DNA from: Saccharopolyspora endophytica
GTDB lineage: Bacteria > Actinomycetota > Actinomycetes > Mycobacteriales > Pseudonocardiaceae
Direction: 5' to 3'
Length of the DNA: 64,000 nucleotides
NCBI RefSeq assembly: GCF_018070075.1
Contig: NZ_JAGPXE010000018.1
Coordinates: 62,001-126,000, forward strand
The notes below the pieces were generated by a model that was not told where the DNA came from, did not search any database, and saw only the letters and a list, made by a program, of their open reading frames with translations. The translations under genes were made by a program, and so were the position numbers. Below, one piece after another: positions 42,992 through 50,938 of the stretch. Numbering within the stretch: the stretch's first letter is position 1; every line of letters starts with the position of its first letter.

Positions 42992-44095
42992 GTGCACGTT
43001 CCGGCAACGCTGGTCCGCGGTGGTACCAGCAAGTGTTGGCTGTTCGACGAAGCCGAGCTGCCCACGTCGGTGAGCGACATCGAGGCGCTGCTGGTCAACG
43101 CCTACGGTGCCGCTGATCCCGTCCAGCTCGACGGCATCGGCGGTGCCACCCCGACCACGTCGAAAGCCGCGGTCGTGCGGCCCTCCGGCACGCCCGGCGT
43201 GCACGTGGACTACCTGTTCGCGCAGGTCGGCATCGGGGTCGGGCGCGTGGAGTGGGGCAGCAACTGCGGCAACTGCGCGACCGCGATCGCGCTGTGGTCG
43301 GTGGCCCGGGGCCTGGTCCCGGTCAGCGGTGATCGCACCCGCGTGGTCCTGCGCAACACCAACACCGGCGCGGTCCTCGAGGCCGAAGTCGACACGCCGC
43401 ACGGGCAGGTGACCGAGTTCGGCACGCAAACCGTTCCGGGAACCCGAGCCGGGGGAGTGGCGGTGGGGTTGACCTTCCTGGACCCGGCCGGCGGCACCAC
43501 CGGCGCGCTGCTGCCCGCGGGCGAGGTGGTCGAGGAGTGGGAGATCGACGGGCTGCGGGCCCGGGTCACGATGATCGACGCCGGTGCGCCGATGGTCCTG
43601 CTGGACGCCGAAGGCCTCACCGGCGCCGAGAACCTCCGCGAGATGGGCGATCTCGTGGGACCGCTGCGGCGGTTCCGGCACCGCGCCGCCGAACGGATGG
43701 GGCTGACCTCACCCGGTGCGGCCGTCAACGACGCGGTGCCGAAGGTCGGCATCGTCGGGCCGCCGCGTGCCTACCGGACCCAGCTGGGCGACGAGGTCGC
43801 CGCCGCCGAGCACGACGTGTCGGTGCGGATGCTGTCGATGAACGCTCCGCACCCGGCGATCGGGCTCACCTCGGCGGTCGGCGTCGCGGTCGCCAACCTC
43901 CTCGACGGTTCCGTCGTCCGCTCGGCGTCCAGCGCCCCCGGTGCGACCGAGCTCCGGATCGCCACTGCAGCCGGTGTCATCGCCGTCACCAGCGGTGATC
44001 TCACCACGTCGGGGCCGCGGCGGGTCACCGTCCGCCGCGCCGCCCGCATCCTCTGCGCGGCCGACATCGTGGTTCCCGAGTCGATTCCCGCCTAG
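42992..44095 (+). CDS. PrpF/4-oxalomesaconate tautomerase-like isomerase
   Basis: This 367-residue PrpF-family protein has two diaminopimelate-epimerase-like halves. Family motifs are VRGGTSKCWLF near the N-terminus, LDGIGGATPTTSKAAVV, WGSNCGNCATAIALW (Cys in the first half) and RMLSMNAPHPAIGLTSAVGVAVA. Relatives isomerise methylaconitate, oxalomesaconate or aconitate-type tricarboxylates. It starts at GTG 42992. The adjacent MatC-type carrier (32-bp gap) suggests uptake and isomerisation of an unsaturated di- or tricarboxylate. Confidence 0.88.
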   Translation: MHVPATLVRGGTSKCWLFDEAELPTSVSDIEALLVNAYGAADPVQLDGIGGATPTTSKAAVVRPSGTPGVHVDYLFAQVGIGVGRVEWGSNCGNCATAIALWSVARGLVPVSGDRTRVVLRNTNTGAVLEAEVDTPHGQVTEFGTQTVPGTRAGGVAVGLTFLDPAGGTTGALLPAGEVVEEWEIDGLRARVTMIDAGAPMVLLDAEGLTGAENLREMGDLVGPLRRFRHRAAERMGLTSPGAAVNDAVPKVGIVGPPRAYRTQLGDEVAAAEHDVSVRMLSMNAPHPAIGLTSAVGVAVANLLDGSVVRSASSAPGATELRIATAAGVIAVTSGDLTTSGPRRVTVRRAARILCAADIVVPESIPA

Positions 44096-44127
44096 CATTC
44101 CGCCTGATTCCCACCTCAAGGACAAAG

Positions 44128-45378
44128 ATGTCTGCTGAAATGATCTCCATCGGCGCGCTCGGCGTGATGTTCGTCGTCGCGACCCTGTTACCGATCAACA
44201 TCGGGATCCTGGCCTTCATCGGCGCGTTCGTCGTCGGCACCGCATCGCTCGGGCTCACCGAGGACGAGATCTTCGAGGGGTTCCCCGTCTCGTTGTTCGT
44301 CACGATCGTCGGTGTCACGTACCTGTTCTCGGTGGCGCAGCGCAACGGCACGATCGACCTGCTGGTGCGGGTCGGGATCAGGCTCGTGCGCGGCAAGGCC
44401 GCGCTGGTGCCGTGGGTGCTGTTCGGCGTCGCGGCGGTGCTCACCGCCTTCGGCACCTTCACCCCGGCCGCGGTGGCGCTGCTGGTGCCGGTCGGCATGA
44501 ACTTCGCCTACCGCTACGGCATCAGCCAGCTGATGGTCGGCATGATGGTCATCAGCGGCGCCCACGCCGGAGCCTTCTCGCCGATCGCGGTCTCGGGTGC
44601 GCTCGTGCTGGGGATGGTCGGCAACACCCCGCTCGCGGTGTCCCCGCTGGCGCTGTTCCTGGCCAGCTTCGGGTTCAACGTGCTGCTGTCGGTGCTGACC
44701 TTCCTGCTGCTGCGTCGCAGGACCCCGGAGGCCTCTGCCGAGTCGGTCGGGGAGGACGTGGAGGCCGCGGCCGAGCCGAAGGTGACGTGGCGGCAAGGGC
44801 TCACGCTGGTCGCGCTGGCGGCGCTGGTGGTGGGGGCGCTGGTCTTCCACCTGGAGATCGGGTTCCTGGCCCTGGTCGCGGGCGCGGTGCTGGCGCTGGT
44901 GGACATGAAGAACCAGTCCAAGGCGGTCGAGGGGATCAGCTGGTCCACCATCCTGCTGGTCGCGGGCATGGTGACTTACGTGGAGATCCTGGAGAAGGCG
45001 GGCACGATCGAGACGATCTCGCACGGCGCCGCCGGGATGGGAGCCCCGCTGTTCGTCGCGCTGCTGCTGTGCCTGGTCGTGGCGGTGGTGTCGGCGTTCG
45101 CCTCGTCGACGGCGATCCTCACCGCGATCATCCCGATCGCCGTGCCGCTGCTGCTGGCCAGCCACCTCAGCGCGGTCGGGCTCGTCGCGGCGCTGGCGAT
45201 CTCGACGACGATCGTGGACACCTCGCCGTTCTCCACCAACGGCGCGCTCGTGCTCAGCAACGCCCGAGGCGTCGACCGGGAGCGCTTCTACAGGCAGATC
45301 ATCGGCTACACGGCGGGAATCGTGGGAATCGGCCCGATCCTGGCCTGGAGCTTCCTGGTCGTGCCCGCCTCCCTGTGA
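44128..45378 (+). CDS. dicarboxylate carrier, MatC/SLC13-like
   Basis: This 416-residue carrier has about 11 membrane helices. The opening ISIGALGVMFVVATLLPINIGILAFIGAFVVG is that of the MatC N-terminal domain. GTFTPAAVALLVPVGMNFAYRYGIS, SGAHAGAFSPIAVSGALVLGMV and a second-half SAFASSTAILTAIIPIAVPLL with VDTSPFSTNGALVLSN give two inverted repeats, as in ion-transporter-superfamily carriers. It starts at ATG 44128, after AAGGAC. It follows the PrpF-like gene, so both probably serve one carboxylate. It ends at a strong hairpin. Confidence 0.88.
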   Translation: MSAEMISIGALGVMFVVATLLPINIGILAFIGAFVVGTASLGLTEDEIFEGFPVSLFVTIVGVTYLFSVAQRNGTIDLLVRVGIRLVRGKAALVPWVLFGVAAVLTAFGTFTPAAVALLVPVGMNFAYRYGISQLMVGMMVISGAHAGAFSPIAVSGALVLGMVGNTPLAVSPLALFLASFGFNVLLSVLTFLLLRRRTPEASAESVGEDVEAAAEPKVTWRQGLTLVALAALVVGALVFHLEIGFLALVAGAVLALVDMKNQSKAVEGISWSTILLVAGMVTYVEILEKAGTIETISHGAAGMGAPLFVALLLCLVVAVVSAFASSTAILTAIIPIAVPLLLASHLSAVGLVAALAISTTIVDTSPFSTNGALVLSNARGVDRERFYRQIIGYTAGIVGIGPILAWSFLVVPASL

Positions 45379-45383
45379 CCTCG

Positions 45384-45419
45384 AGCACCGCCGGCGCGGA
45401 ACTCCGTGCCGGCGGTGCT
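45384..45419. terminator. bidirectional hairpin terminator between matC-like and tetR genes
   Basis: A 16-bp stem lies between the convergent stops, with left arm 45384-45399 (AGCACCGCCGGCGCGG), right arm 45404-45419 (CCGTGCCGGCGGTGCT), one G-U pair and a 4-nt loop. It fills almost the whole 42-bp intergenic gap. There is no T tract, as usual in high-GC actinobacteria. Confidence 0.8.
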
Positions 45420-45420
45420 G

Positions 45421-46035
45421 TCACGTCGTGAGGTTCCGCGTCGGCAGCACCCAGGTCCGCACGTGCCGGACGAGGGCCACGAGGCGTTCGGTGGTGGCGT
45501 GGGTGGGGTCGACCAGGCGGCGTTGCAGCAGTTCGCGCCCGGAGGCGTGCACCATCCTGGCGGTGTACTCGGGGTCGGGCATGCCTGGGAAGGTGCGTTC
45601 CAGCTCCTGCTGGAGGAAACGCAGGACGAGCTCCTCGGATTCGGCGAGGCGCTGGTGCAGTTCCGGGGGAGCGCCCTGGGGTGGGAACAGGAACAGCCGC
45701 CAGGTCGCGGGATGCTCGTCGACGGCGTTGAGCACGCCGCAGAAGGTGCTGACGAGCCGGTCCTCCTCCGGGATTCCGGCGAGCTGCGAAGTCGCTCGTG
45801 CGAACTGGATTCCCGCGCGCTCGGACTCGCGGTCGACGAGCGCGACGAACAGGCCCGCGATGTCGCCGAACAGCTGGTAGAGCACCGGGCGCGTGATGCC
45901 GGCGTCCTCGGCGATGCGGTTGGGCGTCGCGGCGTGGAAGCCCTCCGCGTCGACGATGCCGTGCGTGACGTCGAGGATCTGCTCGCGGCGGTCGGCCGAG
46001 CTCATCCGCTTGCGCGCGCTGGGGGATCCGCTCAC
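45421..46035 (-). CDS. TetR family transcriptional regulator
   Basis: This 204-residue TetR regulator has the N-terminal helix-turn-helix SADRREQILDVTHGIVDAEGFHAATPNRIAEDAGITRPVLYQLFGDIAGLFVALV and an all-helical ligand domain. GTG 46035 or ATG 46005 may be the start. It is divergent from the MpaB-family gene 63 bp away, with overlapping palindromes between them, so it probably represses that gene and itself. The ligand is unknown. Confidence 0.9.
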   Translation of the reverse strand: MSGSPSARKRMSSADRREQILDVTHGIVDAEGFHAATPNRIAEDAGITRPVLYQLFGDIAGLFVALVDRESERAGIQFARATSQLAGIPEEDRLVSTFCGVLNAVDEHPATWRLFLFPPQGAPPELHQRLAESEELVLRFLQQELERTFPGMPDPEYTARMVHASGRELLQRRLVDPTHATTERLVALVRHVRTWVLPTRNLTT

Positions 46036-46048
46036 CCTTGACACTCTA

Positions 46049-46081
46049 ACTGACAACCTGTCAGTCTGAATTAACAGGTTG
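46049..46081. promoter_or_regulatory. TetR-type operator, overlapping palindromes
   Basis: ACTGACA-ACC-TGTCAGT (46049-46065) is a perfect dyad with 7-bp arms. Overlapping it, CAACCTGT (46054-46061) pairs with ACAGGTTG (46074-46081). The block fills the short divergent promoter between the TetR gene and the MpaB-family gene, the classic position for TetR autoregulation. Confidence 0.72.
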
Positions 46082-46098
46082 AAAGTTGAGGTGTTGCC

Positions 46099-47430
46099 AT
46101 GGCGCTCCACCATCCTGAACTCGCCGAGCGCGTCCGCGAACAACGTCGGCGGATGCCCGATCTCTACGGCTCGATCGACTTCGACCGCACCCCGCACCGG
46201 TTCACCACCGACCCGCAGGTGAAGTCCGACCTGCCCGCGTGGGTCGCCGATCGTGACTCCGTCCTCGCCGACGAGCGGGCCGTCGAGCTGATCCGCACGA
46301 CCACCATGCTCGGTGACGTCGTCGCCGACCCCTACGCGGCTCTGGCCAAGCAGCACGGCGCCAAGGGGTTGATCGACATGCTGCGGAAGGCCTGCCGGTC
46401 GGGCGTGGACTCCGTCGCCGACGCGCCCGACGAGCTGCGCGCGTTCATCGCATCGATGGAAGCGGCGCCGGAGTGGCTCGACGTCGAGCTGGTCGAGGAG
46501 GGCGCGCGGCAGCTGCGCATCGGGGCGGCGTTCCTGTCCCCCTACATCACCCGCGGCGCGTTCCTCGCGACCTTCATCAACACCTACGCCGCCCTGCCGA
46601 TGGCGCTGACCGGTGCGCTCACCGGGCGCCGTGCCTCCCGCCGGGTCAACGAGACCGCGAACTTCTTCGCGGTGACGACGTTGCCGGGAGCCCTGGAGCG
46701 CTACGGGGAGGGCTTCCAGGCGGCCGCCATGGTGCGGCTGATGCATTCGATGGTGCGCTGCAACGCACTCATCAGCCCCGAGGGATGGGACCCCGAGGTG
46801 TACGGGGTGCCGGTGCCGCAGGTCGATCAGATGCCCGCCGGTCTGTTCAACATGTACCTGGCGGCGGTGCTCGCCAGGAGCGCCGGCCGCGACGAGTTCT
46901 CCCCGCGCGAGCGCGCGATGCTGGAGTTCAGCCGGTACCGGTGCTTCCTGCTCGGTCTGCCCGAAGAGCTCCTGCCCACCACGGCGTCCGGGATCATCGA
47001 GGTCTTCCACGCGCGGGCGGCGACGCTGCGCCGCGGCTTCGACGACGCGACCTGCGGGGAGCTGGTCCGCTCCACCATGGCCGCCGACCTCCGGCAGCGG
47101 AACTCGTTGCTCGACCAGGCCGCCGAGACCGTGGAGCGCAGCTGGAGCCGGGCCTTCTTCCTCGGGATCTGCGGCGGCGACCTCAAGCGGGCCGAGGCCA
47201 TGAGCGTCCAGTTCGGACCCGTCGACGCCGCGTGCGTGGCCGCCACCGCGCCGTTCGTGCTCGGCCGGTTCGTGGCGATGTCCGTCGTCGCCGGCCAGCC
47301 CCTCCTGCGGAAGCTGACCGACTGCTACACCACCCGCGTGGTCAAGCAGCGGCTCGCCGAGTACGGAAATCCCGAGTACACCACCGATGCCGCCACGTAC
47401 CCCCGCAGAGCGACCAGCGGTGCCACCTGA
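46099..47430 (+). CDS. oxygenase MpaB / rubber-oxygenase family protein (DUF2236)
   Basis: This 443-residue protein belongs to the MpaB/Lcp-type haem-b oxygenase family. The conserved core includes FINTYAALPMALTGALTGRRASRRVNETANFFAVTT and AAAMVRLMHSMVRCNALIS, where the His is the candidate haem ligand, and a later DFLLLGLP-like SRYRCFLLGLPEELLP. Family members cleave polyisoprene or oxidise prenyl chains. I see no signal peptide, unlike secreted latex-clearing proteins, so a cytoplasmic role is likely. It starts at ATG 46099 behind TGAGG and is controlled by the divergent TetR gene. Confidence 0.83.
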   Translation: MALHHPELAERVREQRRRMPDLYGSIDFDRTPHRFTTDPQVKSDLPAWVADRDSVLADERAVELIRTTTMLGDVVADPYAALAKQHGAKGLIDMLRKACRSGVDSVADAPDELRAFIASMEAAPEWLDVELVEEGARQLRIGAAFLSPYITRGAFLATFINTYAALPMALTGALTGRRASRRVNETANFFAVTTLPGALERYGEGFQAAAMVRLMHSMVRCNALISPEGWDPEVYGVPVPQVDQMPAGLFNMYLAAVLARSAGRDEFSPRERAMLEFSRYRCFLLGLPEELLPTTASGIIEVFHARAATLRRGFDDATCGELVRSTMAADLRQRNSLLDQAAETVERSWSRAFFLGICGGDLKRAEAMSVQFGPVDAACVAATAPFVLGRFVAMSVVAGQPLLRKLTDCYTTRVVKQRLAEYGNPEYTTDAATYPRRATSGAT

Positions 47431-47837
47431 CCCGGTTCCGCGGACCGGCGAGATCGAGAAACGCCTGTCGGGACCGGTTTCGCCGGGAGTCTCACGCGGT
47501 GGGGGTGACGTGTCCGCACGACGTTGGTAGCGTGTTGGGAAATGCCCGCCGTGCAAGCGGTGTCGTGAATCCTGGTCGGTGCGGGCCCACGTAGGGTGAC
47601 GCCGCGGTCGACCGGATCGCGTTGGAGCGGAGTCACATTCGTCCCGATGGACGCAGAAGCAACTCCGTTCCCACCTGTCTCAGCGCGCGACTCCGAAGGG
47701 CCACCGCTGTCGGCGCTCCGATCTTCACCCGGAAGAATGATGAATTTCCGGGTATTTAGTCCTGACCAGGCGTGGAGTGATGCACTCTACGTAAGAAAGC
47801 CTGGCGATCTTCGGGTGTGGTACGGAGACTTTCGGCC
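47431..47837. other. 407-bp intergenic region upstream of the HtrA-like gene
   Basis: No gene is supported. The most notable element is ACCCGGAA-N11-TTCCGGGT (47727-47753), a perfect 8-bp-arm dyad in the AT-richer part about 85-110 bp upstream of the protease start. A second small dyad, GAGTG-ATG-CACTC, lies at 47775-47787. These are likely promoter/operator elements for the protease. The first 250 bp show nothing I can name. Confidence 0.5.
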
Positions 47838-48788
47838 ATGGAGCAAGCCCCTACTCACACTCCGTACACGCCCGCCCAGTACCAGCGGGTGCGCAACGAC
47901 TACCCCTTCAGCTACGACCCGTGGGGTTCGACCGAGCCCGCGGAGACCGAGACCGCAACAGCCGACCCGTCGATCGACGAGGCTCCCCGGCCGTCGTCGA
48001 TGGACAAGCTGGGCGAGCTGTTCAAGCAGATGCCTCGCCCCCGTCTTCCCGAGCACGTCGGTCTGAAGCGTGCGCCCAAGCGTCACGGCGTGACCGCCGT
48101 GGTCGTGGCCGCCGCGCTGTTGAGCAGCGGGGCCACCGCCGCCGCGACCTACGGGATCGCCTCGTACGCTTCGCAGCCCTCCGCCTCCCCGCAGGCGACC
48201 GCGGCCGCCGTGCAGCCCAGCGTCGTGTCGCTCGACCTCGTCGGCCCGGACAGCAAGAGCACCGGTAGTGGCGTCATCGTCGACGAGGGCGGGCGGATTC
48301 TGACCAACAACCACGTCGTGGCCAAGGCGGCCAACGGCGCCAAGCTCACGGTGACGTTCAACGACGGCAAGAAGGCACCGGCCCGGGTGCTGCAGCAGGA
48401 TCCCCGCGCCGATCTCGCGGTCGTCCAGGCCGACGGGGTGAAGGACCTGACGCCCGCGAAGCTCGCCTACGGGCCGGAGCCCGAGGTCGGTCAGCAGGTC
48501 ATCGCCGTCGGTTCGCCCCTGGGCCTGCCCGGCACGGTCACCAGCGGGATCGTCAGCGCGCTGCACCGCAGTGTTCCGACCGGGAACGGTGCCGGACTCG
48601 CCAACGCCATCCAGACCGACGCCGCGATCAACCACGGCAACTCCGGTGGCCCGCTGGTCAACATGGACGGCGAGGTCGTCGGCATCAACACCGCGGTCGC
48701 AGGTAAGAAGGGCAACGAGGCGGCCGGACTCGGGTTCACGGTGCCGATCGATCAGGCCCGCGGGCTCGTCGACGGACCTGCCCGGTAG
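47838..48788 (+). CDS. trypsin-like serine protease, HtrA/S1C type, without PDZ domain
   Basis: This 316-residue membrane-anchored protease has an N-terminal cytoplasmic acidic/proline-rich part (about 1-83), one membrane helix (84-108) and an extracytoplasmic trypsin-like domain. The triad is complete: His159 (TNNHVV), Asp192 (DPRADLAVV) and Ser269 (NHGNSGGPL). HtrA proteins normally continue with a PDZ domain after the PIDQAR segment; here the protein ends 11 residues after it (GLVDGPAR). So it is a PDZ-less form or a truncation. It starts at ATG 47838. It converges on the ECF sigma gene with a 6-bp gap, recalling the SigE-RseA-HtrA locus of mycobacteria. Confidence 0.88.
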   Translation: MEQAPTHTPYTPAQYQRVRNDYPFSYDPWGSTEPAETETATADPSIDEAPRPSSMDKLGELFKQMPRPRLPEHVGLKRAPKRHGVTAVVVAAALLSSGATAAATYGIASYASQPSASPQATAAAVQPSVVSLDLVGPDSKSTGSGVIVDEGGRILTNNHVVAKAANGAKLTVTFNDGKKAPARVLQQDPRADLAVVQADGVKDLTPAKLAYGPEPEVGQQVIAVGSPLGLPGTVTSGIVSALHRSVPTGNGAGLANAIQTDAAINHGNSGGPLVNMDGEVVGINTAVAGKKGNEAAGLGFTVPIDQARGLVDGPAR

Positions 48789-48794
48789 AAGATG

Positions 48795-49355
48795 TCACCA
48801 ACCGCGCCGGTGCGGGCCGACACCGTGGTCGGCGAGGTTCTCGCGAATCTGCTTGCGGGCGCGGTGCAAGCGGCTCACCACCGTCCCGATCGGGACGTCG
48901 AGCGCGATCGCGGCCTCCGCGTAGGAGAGGCCCTCGATGTCCACGAGGGCGATCACCCTCTTGTTCGGCTGTCGCAACATGCCGAGGGCTTTCTGGACGG
49001 CGTAGCCGAAGGAGTCGTCGACGACGACGCTCTCCGGTGAGACGTGCGGTGCGGGATCGCTGATGGTCTCTTCGCGATCGCTGGTGCCGAAGACGAGCAG
49101 AGGAGTGCGACGGCGAACCCTGCTGACGTGGGTGTTGTGGAGGATCCGCAGCAGCCACGCACGTGGGAAGTAGCCGTCGAAACTCGTGATTCCGCGGTAT
49201 GCCAGCAGCAGTGCGTCCTGAGCCAGGTCCTCGGCGTCGGCGGGTTGGTCGGTGAGCGACCGCGCGACCCGCAGCAGCAGCGGGATCTCCGGGACGATGT
49301 ACCGGTCGAACAACTGCTGCCTTTCGACCACGGAGAAAGTGTCGGACTTGTCCAC
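48795..49355 (-). CDS. ECF-family RNA polymerase sigma factor (SigE-like)
   Basis: This 186-residue sigma factor has sigma region 2 (LLLRVARSLTDQPADAEDLAQDALLLAYRGITSFDGYFPRAWLLRILHNTHVSRVRRR) and region 4 (ALVDIEGLSYAEAAIALDVPIGTVVSRLHRARKQIRENL). I chose GTG 49355; an open frame continues to 49484 but is not conserved. The neighbouring HtrA-like protease and divergent zinc anti-sigma gene suggest an envelope or redox stress response. It probably directs its own transcription from the 49356-49678 region. Confidence 0.92.
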   Translation of the reverse strand: MDKSDTFSVVERQQLFDRYIVPEIPLLLRVARSLTDQPADAEDLAQDALLLAYRGITSFDGYFPRAWLLRILHNTHVSRVRRRTPLLVFGTSDREETISDPAPHVSPESVVVDDSFGYAVQKALGMLRQPNKRVIALVDIEGLSYAEAAIALDVPIGTVVSRLHRARKQIRENLADHGVGPHRRGW

Positions 49356-49678
49356 TGCCTCGACACCCCCTTCTTCGTGGAAGACACCTGCTCGTCGCGA
49401 CTGACCCGGCGCACCGTGACCGCGTGGAGCGACACCGTTCACCACTACCGTGGACAGAGCTCGAGGTCTTCCGTTCAATGCCAATCGTGTTGTTCTTCCG
49501 AGCGATCCGGCTTAATGCCAAGCATCCTGGGTATGCGAGGTGGCATTAAGGGCACAAAGTCACACACCTGAGATGTGGGCCAGTGCCCGCCCCGAATCGG
49601 GATTGAGACCGAGAACTGCGGTGTAGACTCGGGATTGTCTGCACCCACGCGAGGTGAGGGCCGGGAAGGTGGTGTGCC
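49356..49678. promoter_or_regulatory. sigma/anti-sigma divergent promoter region
   Basis: A 323-bp region without a supported gene. CTTAATGCCA (49511-49520) and TGGCATTAAG (49541-49550) form a perfect 10-bp-arm dyad 20 nt apart, with a related AATGCCAATC near 49478. Toward the anti-sigma gene, TTGAGA and TAGACT spaced 15 nt apart (about 49602-49628) could be a promoter. The sequence TCGGGATTG occurs twice in that part (about 49597 and 49629). Rest: nothing recognised. Confidence 0.5.
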
Positions 49679-49987
49679 GTGCCTGCATGGTTCGAACCCC
49701 TGCGGCGAGACCACCGGTCACAGCAGTGGGCGCAGCGCGCCAAGGACGAGCGCACCAGGCAATGCGTGGAGGCGCTTTCCCTGCTGCAGCGGTACATCGA
49801 CCGGGACCTGGACGCATCGGAGCTCGAGGAGTTCGAGCGCCACTTGGAATCCTGCCGGCGGTGCGAGGCGGAAACGAAGCTGTACCTCGACATCAAGCGC
49901 AGCCTCGCGGATCGCAGGGGCTTTCTCGACAACGCGGCATCGTTCAGGTTGCGACAATTCGCGATGGACTTGCGCGACCGGGATTGA
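49679..49987 (+). CDS. zinc-binding anti-sigma factor (ZAS / zf-HC2)
   Basis: This 102-residue small soluble protein has the HxxxCxxC motif (H55, C59, C62, in FERHLESCRRCEAE) and an upstream Cys29, the pattern of zinc-associated anti-sigma factors such as RsrA and RseA. It has no membrane helix. It starts at GTG 49679. It is divergent from the ECF sigma gene, whereas such pairs are usually co-directional, and converges on the VWA gene with a 12-bp gap. It probably binds and inhibits that sigma factor in a redox- or zinc-dependent way. Confidence 0.83.
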   Translation: MPAWFEPLRRDHRSQQWAQRAKDERTRQCVEALSLLQRYIDRDLDASELEEFERHLESCRRCEAETKLYLDIKRSLADRRGFLDNAASFRLRQFAMDLRDRD

Positions 49988-49999
49988 AATTCACCGACA

Positions 50000-50938
50000 T
50001 CACGGCATTCTTGCGAACCACACGAGTGACAACGCGGCGGCCGCGACCATTGAGATGAGCGCGGAGAGGAAGAACCAGCTGCTGATGTCGACCGGAACGA
50101 TCGGCGGCGTGACCGACTCACCGATGTTGCTGTAGATGGCCTGCAGCTGCGCTTCGTTGGCGGCGGTGAACGTCAGACCGCCGGTGTCCCGGGCGAAGCG
50201 CTCCAATTCCCGGGTGTCGAGCGGAACGTCCACGGGGCCCCTGGAGAGCTGGACCTTCCCGGTCGGCGTTCCCAGGGCGATCGTCGAGACCGGGACCTTG
50301 GCGGCGCGTGCCGCGTCGATCGCCGCCTCCGGCGGTGGGCCCGTGTTGCTCGCACCATCGGAGAGCAGCACGATTCCCGCTGAACTACCGCCCGTGGTGC
50401 GCAGGGTGTTCAGCGCCGTCAGCACCGCCTGGCTCAGGGACGTGTTCGACTGGAACTGCAGCCTGCCGAGAGCGTCGGTGACCGCCTGGTGGTCCTGCGT
50501 GGGCGGGACGTCGACGTTGGCCGAGGCCGCGAAGCTGACCAGCCCCACCCGGGTGTCGTCCGGAACCGAGTCCAGGAAGTCCCGGACCGCGGACTTCATC
50601 ACCTCGGATCGGTTCGGCGGTACGTCGTTGGCCAGCATCGACGGGGAGATGTCCACGGCCAGCATGACCACGCTGTCCCGCGACGGGTCGGGCATCCGAA
50701 CGGTCGGCCCGGACAGGCCGAGCACCATGATCAGGGTGGCGAGCAGCAGCAACGCGGGCGGTACGTGGCGGCGCCACGCCGGTCGCTTGGGCATCACCGA
50801 GGCCAGCAGGTCGAGGTTGGTCAGCGTGACCGTGTAGCGAAGACGCCGTCGCTGGACGAGAAAATAACCCACCGCCAGGGCAGCGACGAGCACGAGAAGC
50901 CACAACCATGCCGGTGTCGCGAAGCTCAGACCACCCAT
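50000..50938 (-). CDS. VWA-domain membrane protein (BatA-like)
   Basis: This 312-residue protein has an N-terminal membrane anchor (FATPAWLWLLVLVAALAVGYFLV), a second hydrophobic helix (VPPALLLLATLIMVLGL), a von Willebrand A domain with an intact MIDAS (VDISPSM, a conserved Thr region TSLSQA and VLLSDGAS) and a C-terminal membrane helix (FFLSALISMVAAAALSLVWF). Together with MoxR and DUF58 genes it forms the conserved MoxR-DUF58-VWA module linked to chaperone-like activation or cell envelope functions. It overlaps the DUF58 gene by 13 nt. Confidence 0.9.
   Translation of the reverse strand: MGGLSFATPAWLWLLVLVAALAVGYFLVQRRRLRYTVTLTNLDLLASVMPKRPAWRRHVPPALLLLATLIMVLGLSGPTVRMPDPSRDSVVMLAVDISPSMLANDVPPNRSEVMKSAVRDFLDSVPDDTRVGLVSFAASANVDVPPTQDHQAVTDALGRLQFQSNTSLSQAVLTALNTLRTTGGSSAGIVLLSDGASNTGPPPEAAIDAARAAKVPVSTIALGTPTGKVQLSRGPVDVPLDTRELERFARDTGGLTFTAANEAQLQAIYSNIGESVTPPIVPVDISSWFFLSALISMVAAAALSLVWFARMP

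Noticed and set aside
47596-48066. Open frame of 156 residues before and into the HtrA-like gene
   Set aside because: It shifts frame against a clear protease gene, and its 3' half is shadow sequence; no motif.
49679-49987. Treating the small Cys-rich gene as an unrelated zinc-finger protein
   Set aside because: The HxxxCxxC pattern, size and position next to an ECF sigma gene fit an anti-sigma factor better.
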